A stretch of 64,000 nucleotides of DNA, from the NCBI RefSeq assembly GCF_000165505.1, contig NC_014632.1, positions 1,116,001 to 1,180,000 on the forward strand. The letters are read 5' to 3'. Below, in pieces: positions 59,301-64,000 of this stretch. The notes beneath the pieces were generated by a model, which was not told the origin of the DNA, did no database searches, and saw nothing but the letters and a program-made list of their open reading frames with translations. Origin of the DNA: Ilyobacter polytropus DSM 2926. GTDB taxonomy: Bacteria; Fusobacteriota; Fusobacteriia; Fusobacteriales; Fusobacteriaceae. Position 1 is the stretch's first letter, and every line of letters starts with the position of its first letter. Position numbers and translations under genes: made by a program.

Positions 59301-59870
59301 TTTTTCTATCTCTCCTTGGACTTTTTCAAGTTTTTTTTCTGATTCTGTTTTTCTTATTTTTACTTTTTTAATACCTGCTGCTTCCTCTATAATCTCCTTT
59401 ATCTCTTTGCTAGAAGACGAGATTATTCTTTCGACCTTACCCTGTCCTATGACAGAATAGGCACTCTTACCTACCCCGGTATCTAGGAAGAGTTCACTTA
59501 TATCTTTAAGTCTAGCCTTAGTATCATTTATGAGGTACTGATTTTCTCCTGTTTTGTGAAGCCTTCGTGTAACCTTTATATCGTCTATCTCTAAGGGCAG
59601 TACCCTGTCAGAGTTGTCTATATACAGTGACACTTCAGCCAAACTTTTAGGTTTTTTATTTTTCCCTCCTGAGAAGATAACGTCCCTACTCTCTTTAGCC
59701 CTTATATTTTTATAGGACTGTTCTCCCAAAACCCAGAGGATGGCATCTAGTATATTGGACTTCCCACTGCCGTTAGGTCCTACTATAGAGGTTATCCCTG
59801 TGTTAAAGTCAAGGTTTATCTTCTCTGCAAATGACTTAAATCCATTTATTTCAACTGCTTTTAAGTGCAT
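56358..59870 (-). CDS. smc: Chromosome segregation protein SMC
   Basis: The 1170-residue protein has Walker A GPNGSGKSN at 31-39, two very long coiled coils, a hinge at about 500-640 (GVKEILNAGIEGVEGAF to TISGELLSGRGRITGGE), and the C-terminal signature LLSGGEKSMVAVAF with Walker B FTFFDEIEAALDETN. It condenses and organises the chromosome, usually with ScpA and ScpB. Length is typical. Confidence 0.97.
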   Translation of the reverse strand: MHLKAVEINGFKSFAEKINLDFNTGITSIVGPNGSGKSNILDAILWVLGEQSYKNIRAKESRDVIFSGGKNKKPKSLAEVSLYIDNSDRVLPLEIDDIKVTRRLHKTGENQYLINDTKARLKDISELFLDTGVGKSAYSVIGQGKVERIISSSSKEIKEIIEEAAGIKKVKIRKTESEKKLEKVQGEIEKIDLIIGEMEENKNRVEKQAEKALKYRELQSERDSLAKGIYERELEIKSLRLDRINETVENLQSGIEEQQKNFEYSEEKLEKANRERENLNEDIEAMTQKNIDLKKDIDKIINDKTIFTERIKSYERELVEKKDSLSKLEEKFLEKEREIGSLEIKESVTSEELTSQESENSKFELFISEKEEIKRENELSLNMKKDKLMTLEVDRLKFINETENTSRRMKSSFSKIETLKEEIEEYKTKISKNNLEIEKSGKEHGEKEKEYKGIDGKTQAMEEKITQVSLDMNKVHSQMRETDYNLKMNKTKLDNLVKLDENNEGFYKGVKEILNAGIEGVEGAFISLVNIPERYERAIEAAIPGNLQDIIVKDSKTAKKCINFLKEKRAGRASFLAFDTIKTGREVKSPNEKGIIGIAADLLEFPEKYASVVKFLLGNLLVVEDMDTALRISKSNVHRGNIVTISGELLSGRGRITGGENLRSASSQIFERKKEIKKLAEVVKKLNLEYKKQEKEYNKLTSLMEKTEEELMTMDDLKEKLRIDVKKLAELLEDLKSKDEKLVKGMKIVDMEIKEEELYISEYKKQEKNAHGKKLEVEEVMNNLRTTIEEDNKKVIKLKDEIESIKNDFSDKKINYMNNKEKLKQIQRELYKEKDLYKEMEIQRNSLSERVEKLYKGKEELSEKLDYLEKSFENENLRYEKEFLDIKSKKNRYSELEKEERELIKQVKNIENKIVIENNKLSQEFAKRENLEIGIENLKVKLNELVEAESKVVDGDLKEATEKLLKLEVRIKSLGTVNLLAIEEFQEIKNKYEFVLGQRNDLLSSEKSLRELIKEIEDIIEMRFFEAYKSINENFGYMCREILSNSEGKLELTNVENIKETGVELLVKYRNKKRQSITLLSGGEKSMVAVAFIMAIFMYKPSPFTFFDEIEAALDETNTKKLIRKLKEFTDKSQFILITHNKETMKESDTLYGVTMNKEIGESRIISVTM

Positions 59871-59885
59871 TTCCCACTCCCAATA

Positions 59886-61208
59886 TTAAAGTATGTAATT
59901 GTCTAAATTTTCCTCTTCTGCATCACTTTTAAAAATCTTATCTATGTCTCGTTTACCTATTTTTATCTTCTTTTTATCTTCATAGGGAGCCTCAAACATG
60001 ATATCTTTAAGTACTGTTTCAACTACAGCAGCAAGTCTTCTAGCCCCTATATTTTCCACACTTTCATTTAGTTCTATTGCTACCTCTGAGATTCTATCTA
60101 TTGCCCCTGGTGTAAAATCAATCTCTACATCATCACTTCCCAATAGAAGTTTGTACTGTTGAATCAGATTGTACTCCACTGCTGTAAGTATTTTTATAAA
60201 GTCCTCTTTCTCTAGACTCTTAAGCTTTACCTTTACAGGAAATCTACCCTGAAGCTCAGGCATAAGATCAGACGGACTTGAAAGGGTAAACGCTCCTGCA
60301 GCTACGAATAAAATATGGTCTGTTTTTACAGCTCCGTATTTTGTCATCACAGTAGTACCTTCTACAATCGGAAGTATGTCTCTCTGAACTCCCTGCCTTG
60401 AGACCTCTCCTCTAGATGCTCCCTCTCTTTCTGCTATTTTGTCTATCTCATCTATAAATATTATCCCGTCCTCTTCTGTCATTTTTACAGCTTCAGGAAT
60501 AAGACTTTCCATATCTATGCTCTTTTCTATTTCATCCTTCAGTATGTATTCCAATGCATCTTTTACTTTCAACTTTATTTTTTTAGCTTTTCCACCTGAT
60601 GGAAAGCTTGACATAATATTTTCTATTATTCCCTGCATACCTTCATCTTGTGAATTACCAGCTGAAAAAACTTCAACAACAGGTGAGTCTGATTTTTTGG
60701 ATTTTTCAAGCTCTACTTCTACTTCGGCATGCTTTCCATCTTTTATCTCTTGAATTATTTTTCCTTTTTCATCTGGATTAAGAGTGTCGTATGGTTTTAT
60801 TAATTTTGCCACTTTTTCTAAAACCTGGGACATAAATTTTTCTCTCAAGTTTTCAATTTTTTCAGTTTTTATTTTCCTTATTGTTATCCCCACTAGGTCT
60901 TTTATCATACTCTCGACGTCTTTACCTACATATCCCACCTCTGTATACTTGGTGGCCTCTACTTTTAGAAATGGCGAGTCTGCTATTTTTGCAAGCCTTC
61001 TGGCAATCTCAGTTTTACCGACTCCTGTAGGTCCCATGAGAATGATATTTTTCGGAGTTATCTCCTTTCTCATTTCACTATCCTCTATAGCCTTCCTTCT
61101 GTATCTGTTTCTCAGGGATATTGCCACATTTTTCTTGGCTTCGTCCTGAGACACTATATATTTATCTAGTTGTTCTACTATCTCTCTAGGGGTTAATTTC
61201 TTCTCCAT
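59886..61208 (-). CDS. hslU: ATP-dependent protease ATPase subunit HslU
   Basis: The 440-residue protein has TPREIVEQLDKYIVSQDEAKK, Walker A GPTGVGKTE, the I-domain (about 110-230), DGIIFIDEIDKIA Walker B and ASRGEVSRQGVQRDILPIVEGT. It unfolds substrates for the HslV peptidase. hslV is not next to it: upstream is a terminator and a sanA-like gene, downstream is smc. HslV must be elsewhere or absent. Confidence 0.95.
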   Translation of the reverse strand: MEKKLTPREIVEQLDKYIVSQDEAKKNVAISLRNRYRRKAIEDSEMRKEITPKNIILMGPTGVGKTEIARRLAKIADSPFLKVEATKYTEVGYVGKDVESMIKDLVGITIRKIKTEKIENLREKFMSQVLEKVAKLIKPYDTLNPDEKGKIIQEIKDGKHAEVEVELEKSKKSDSPVVEVFSAGNSQDEGMQGIIENIMSSFPSGGKAKKIKLKVKDALEYILKDEIEKSIDMESLIPEAVKMTEEDGIIFIDEIDKIAEREGASRGEVSRQGVQRDILPIVEGTTVMTKYGAVKTDHILFVAAGAFTLSSPSDLMPELQGRFPVKVKLKSLEKEDFIKILTAVEYNLIQQYKLLLGSDDVEIDFTPGAIDRISEVAIELNESVENIGARRLAAVVETVLKDIMFEAPYEDKKKIKIGKRDIDKIFKSDAEEENLDNYIL

Positions 61209-61305
61209 TATTTCCTCTCCTATTTTCCCAATTTATCTCATCAATTATATAATATTTAATTCTTTATTACAAGGATGATAGAGTATACAAAGCTTATTTT
61301 TTGTC

Positions 61306-61335
61306 AAAAAAGACAGGACCCTTCAGTCCTGCCTA
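61306..61335 (-). terminator. Terminator after the sanA-like gene
   Basis: On the minus strand AGGCAGGAC and GTCCTGTCT form a stem (one G-U pair) followed by TTTTTTGAC. It separates the sanA-like gene from hslU. Confidence 0.78.
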
Positions 61336-61970
61336 GATTCTTTTATTCCAATATCTACTTTTTCCCCTAAAAACTTTGGTTGTGTATTTAAAATGTTCAC
61401 ATCTAAAAAAGCTTTTGCTTTTGCAAAAAACTCTCTCAGATAAACAGATTTCTTTTTAGGATCTTTTGCATTCAGAGCTATTACGTCTACTCCACGTTTT
61501 CTGCCGATATAGACGGCCCTTTCATTTTGAAATTTTTGAGATATTACAAGGTAACTCTTTTGTCCAAATACCTTGTGAGCTCTTATAACAGAGTCTAAAG
61601 TACGAAAACCAGCATAATCCAAAATCAATTTTTCTGATGGTATTCCCATTTTTAATAGGGTTTTTCTCATTCTCACAGGTTCATTATATTCCTTTTGGCT
61701 ATTGTCTCCACTCAGTATGAGATATTCTACCTTTCCTTTCATAAGTGCATTATAAGCAGCTTCCATTCTGTACTTATAGAAATGATTTATCCCGCCGCCT
61801 ATGATGTATTTACTGGTTCCTAAGACAAGTCCAACTTTTCTCTTGGGAATTTCTTCCACGTTTTCATAGACATAATTCTTTGAAAAAAACTTTATCGAGA
61901 GATTGCTTATACAAAGAAACATAACCGGTATTAAAAATATATAAAATATCCCTTTTAAAAGTTTTTTCAT
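61323..61970 (-). CDS. SanA-like DUF218 membrane protein
   Basis: The 215-residue protein has an N-terminal membrane anchor (about residues 7-27) and a DUF218 domain with VGLVLGTSKYIIGGGINHFYKYRM, YLILSGDNS and RTLDSVIRAHKVFGQKSYLVIS. SanA/YdcF-type proteins act at the inner membrane and influence envelope permeability (SanA restores vancomycin resistance in E. coli mutants). Biochemical role is unknown. Confidence 0.88.
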   Translation of the reverse strand: MKKLLKGIFYIFLIPVMFLCISNLSIKFFSKNYVYENVEEIPKRKVGLVLGTSKYIIGGGINHFYKYRMEAAYNALMKGKVEYLILSGDNSQKEYNEPVRMRKTLLKMGIPSEKLILDYAGFRTLDSVIRAHKVFGQKSYLVISQKFQNERAVYIGRKRGVDVIALNAKDPKKKSVYLREFFAKAKAFLDVNILNTQPKFLGEKVDIGIKESRQD

Positions 61971-62118
61971 ACTTATCCCCTGTGTTTTTTTATTATTCTT
62001 TGCCTGATAATTAGCTACAAATTTACCTGCCTGCGACTTATAAATTTATTAGAAATTATTCTTTATAAAATATCCACATCTATATTTTAACCTTTATCTT
62101 AAATTTAGACAATTTATT

Positions 62119-62928
62119 TTAACTATTTTTCCAAACAGAAAACTCGGCCATTATAGCTTCAACAACTGCCCCACCTATACACCTGGCCTTGTCCGATATA
62201 GTATAGCAGTTTTTCACTTGATTATTTCTTGGGTCCACATCAGCCATTTTAAGTCCTTTTTTTATAATTATCCCCTCAGGAAGTATCCCTCTCAGCACTC
62301 CTGATATCTGGCTCTTTACATTGGTTTCTCCAACTATAGCGATAGTTTCCCCTTTTGAAACTATATCACCGATATTTTTTAGTGTCTTTAACAATCCATC
62401 TGCCGGAGAATGGATAACCCTCTCAACAGAATAACCACCTATACTCCCTGGATTTCCAGTATTTGCAAGGGCTTCTCCGCCATATATAAGTCTTCCAAGA
62501 TCATGTCCTCTCATGGTTTCAACCACTACATGACAGTCTTTTCCCGCAGTGAATCCTGGTCCTAGAGCTATCACCAGAGGAGCCATATTTATATTTGTAC
62601 CTAGATTTTTTTTGGCAATTATTGCATCTACAACTACGTGAGGCTTCAGCTCTTTTATCGATCTTCCATCAGGATCTATCAGTACAGGTATCTTATTGTC
62701 TTTTGATTCTTCTATGGCCTCCTTAGAGGATGACACGAGAACTCCTTTTATTCCTTCTACAAGGGATTCTTTCTTATAGACAGCCTCTGAAAACGACACT
62801 TTTCTTCTTATGGATGTGGGTTTTTCACTCTCTAAAACCACAACTTCCATCCCACATCTCTTTAATTTGTGGGCCACCCCTGTTGCTATATCTCCGCCAC
62901 CTCTAACTATCACCCTGCATCTTTTCAT
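62119..62928 (-). CDS. yqeB: YqeB-family selenium-dependent molybdenum hydroxylase accessory protein
   Basis: GGAGGA before the ATG at 62926-62928 sets the start, giving 269 residues (MKRCRVIVRGGGDIATGVAH). The VVDAIIAKKNLGTNINMAP and ALGPGFTAGKDCHVVVETMRGHDLGRLIYGGEA blocks match the EF2563/YqeB family, linked to assembly of selenium-dependent molybdenum hydroxylases. It overlaps the mocA-like gene by 26 bases, supporting a joint function. Confidence 0.88.
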   Translation of the reverse strand: MKRCRVIVRGGGDIATGVAHKLKRCGMEVVVLESEKPTSIRRKVSFSEAVYKKESLVEGIKGVLVSSSKEAIEESKDNKIPVLIDPDGRSIKELKPHVVVDAIIAKKNLGTNINMAPLVIALGPGFTAGKDCHVVVETMRGHDLGRLIYGGEALANTGNPGSIGGYSVERVIHSPADGLLKTLKNIGDIVSKGETIAIVGETNVKSQISGVLRGILPEGIIIKKGLKMADVDPRNNQVKNCYTISDKARCIGGAVVEAIMAEFSVWKNS

Positions 62929-63808
62929 ATATCTCCTCCAAGTCCTCAAAACTGTCTATATCCTTAAATAAAAGGCTGTCATCAAAGTAAACCTTATTTA
63001 TTTGTGATGATCTTTTTATTATTTCTCTTCCGCCTGTATCTCCTTCTATTTTCAGGAGTTCTGTTTTTTTCTCCTGAGGAAAAAATACAGGGGTACTTTT
63101 TTGCCCGTCAGTTACAGGTAAGGTTATTATGTTTTTTTTATAAAACTCCCACATAAGTCCTAAAACTACCTCTTTAGAAAGCAGAGGCTGGTCAACAGTA
63201 AAGAAAACAATGCTTTCTCCTGTACTATGAGATACTCCGAGTTTTACACTTTCACTCTGACCTAAATTAGAATTATCATTTTGTATATATTTTACCTTGT
63301 ATTTTTCAGCTGATTTTTCAGTTGCTTTATCTTTTCCTACCAATATAATTTCGTGGAATTCAATGCCTGAAATAATTTTCAAAATTCTTTCTAGCATTGT
63401 TTCTCCCTGAAACTTTATAAAAAGTTTATTTTCACCCATACGTTTGGAAAAACCAGAGGCCATAATAACAGCACTGACCTTATTATATCGATAAATTTCC
63501 CCATATTGCAAGTTTCCCATATAGATTTTTTCATCATATCTAGTTTTACAATGCTTTAGCGCCGTTTCAAAGGAATCCAGTTCTTTTATCTTGTCTAGAA
63601 AAATAATTTTTTCATATATCGGACCCTTTTTTTCGATTATATAACTGTTATTTTCATCTCCGACTTTTCCAAAAGCCATTAAAAGAATTTCCCTTATGCT
63701 TATTCTTTCACCTGTAGATTCTTTATTAATTTCAAAAACAAGGCCGGTTTTATCACCAGTGACAGTGATTATATCTTCTTTTTTCATTTCAAAAAATTCC
63801 ACTGCCAT
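62903..63808 (-). CDS. MocA-like molybdenum cofactor nucleotidyltransferase with extra N-terminal domain
   Basis: The 301-residue protein has a MobA/MocA-type nucleotidyltransferase (about 112-300) with AVIMASGFSKRMGENKL, VFFTVDQPLLS and GDTGGREII. The first 110 residues are an additional domain that resembles the N-terminal part found on similar proteins of the YgfJ/selenium-molybdenum system. It probably attaches CMP or a similar nucleotide to molybdopterin. The start is ambiguous: the ATG lies only two bases after GGGAGGGG, and a GTG two codons later is better spaced. Confidence 0.85.
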   Translation of the reverse strand: MAVEFFEMKKEDIITVTGDKTGLVFEINKESTGERISIREILLMAFGKVGDENNSYIIEKKGPIYEKIIFLDKIKELDSFETALKHCKTRYDEKIYMGNLQYGEIYRYNKVSAVIMASGFSKRMGENKLFIKFQGETMLERILKIISGIEFHEIILVGKDKATEKSAEKYKVKYIQNDNSNLGQSESVKLGVSHSTGESIVFFTVDQPLLSKEVVLGLMWEFYKKNIITLPVTDGQKSTPVFFPQEKKTELLKIEGDTGGREIIKRSSQINKVYFDDSLLFKDIDSFEDLEEIYEKMQGDS

Positions 63809-64000
63809 CCCCTCCCTGTCAAATTATTTATATGAATCAAATTACTACTGAATATCTGAAAGAATTTTTCCTAAATTACTGACTTTATTTAAAGTTCCGT
63901 TACTTTTCCTTGATGAAAAGTAACCAAAAATCAAGGCCTGTGAAAAATCAGCTAAATAACCTTGAAAATCCAAGAAAAACTCGAAACTCGCTACGCTCAG
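63809..64000. other. Right-edge non-coding stretch with dispersed-repeat look
   Basis: No gene is visible. The stretch includes ACTTTTCCTTGATGAAAAGT and TTGAAAATCC/AACTCGCTACGCTC-like words of a kind that recur as intergenic repeats in related genomes. I cannot confirm copies inside this window. Confidence 0.25.

Overview
The window is low-GC DNA from an anaerobic diderm bacterium, most likely a member of the Fusobacteriota (Ilyobacter/Propionigenium-like). Lipid A and KDO genes (lpxK, kdsB) indicate an outer membrane. Glycerol dehydrogenase, a class-III-type hydroxylamine reductase (hybrid cluster protein) and molybdenum-hydroxylase accessory genes fit an anaerobic fermenter. The placement is an inference from gene content and composition, not from a search.

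Positions 1 to about 39,530 are the right-hand part of a large, apparently mostly intact prophage whose left end lies outside the window. Reading leftward on the minus strand from 21.6 kb is a long late operon: small and large terminase, portal, ClpP-like protease with a nested scaffold, decoration protein, major capsid (all lambda-like), connectors, then a P2-like contractile tail (sheath, tube, E/E' chaperone with a -1 frameshift, tape measure, X, D, V, U, W, J, I, tail fibre) and lysis genes (Amidase_3 endolysin, small membrane proteins). Between 21.7 and 24.4 kb are a Phage_CRI-like replication protein, a ParB-like/DNA methyltransferase fusion and a 53-residue ORF.

From 24.5 to 34.2 kb the prophage carries a defence island. 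In transcription order it holds a DarT-like DNA ADP-ribosyltransferase, a 996-residue protein in which a NADAR (DarT1-antitoxin type) domain is fused to a complete type I methylase HsdM, then HsdS, HsdR, a nuclease-like DUF5655-type protein, an AbiTii protein and a small membrane protein. The DarT gene starts directly behind the CI-type repressor gene, so the island appears to be transcribed from the lysogenic (maintenance) promoter. I consider this toxin-antitoxin/restriction chimera the most interesting part of the window.

The immunity region (34.9-35.25 kb) has divergent promoters, an array of related operators and a 50-residue Cro-like gene starting at TTG. The rightward early genes follow: a coiled-coil protein, a replication initiator with iterons inside its gene, an Ogr/Delta-like zinc ribbon, several mini-genes, a frameshifted MazG-like gene and a large serine integrase. 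Beyond the integrase terminator lies a papain-like (C39-type) cysteine peptidase gene coupled to a 64-codon ORF, with its own palindromic promoter; it may be cargo at the prophage edge or host DNA.

From the tRNA-Arg at 41.4 kb onward the DNA is ordinary chromosome: glutaredoxin-like protein, nucleoside hydrolase, histidine phosphatase, M48 lipoprotein protease, D-2-hydroxyacid dehydrogenase, a winged-helix regulator, kdsB, a HAD hydrolase, gldA, hcp, a cell-envelope/chromosome cluster (alpha/beta hydrolase, nadD, ptsN-type EIIA, unknown, lpxK, ABC-class ATPase, smc, hslU), a SanA-like protein, and a yqeB/mocA pair for selenium-dependent molybdenum hydroxylases. Rho-independent terminators separate most of these units.
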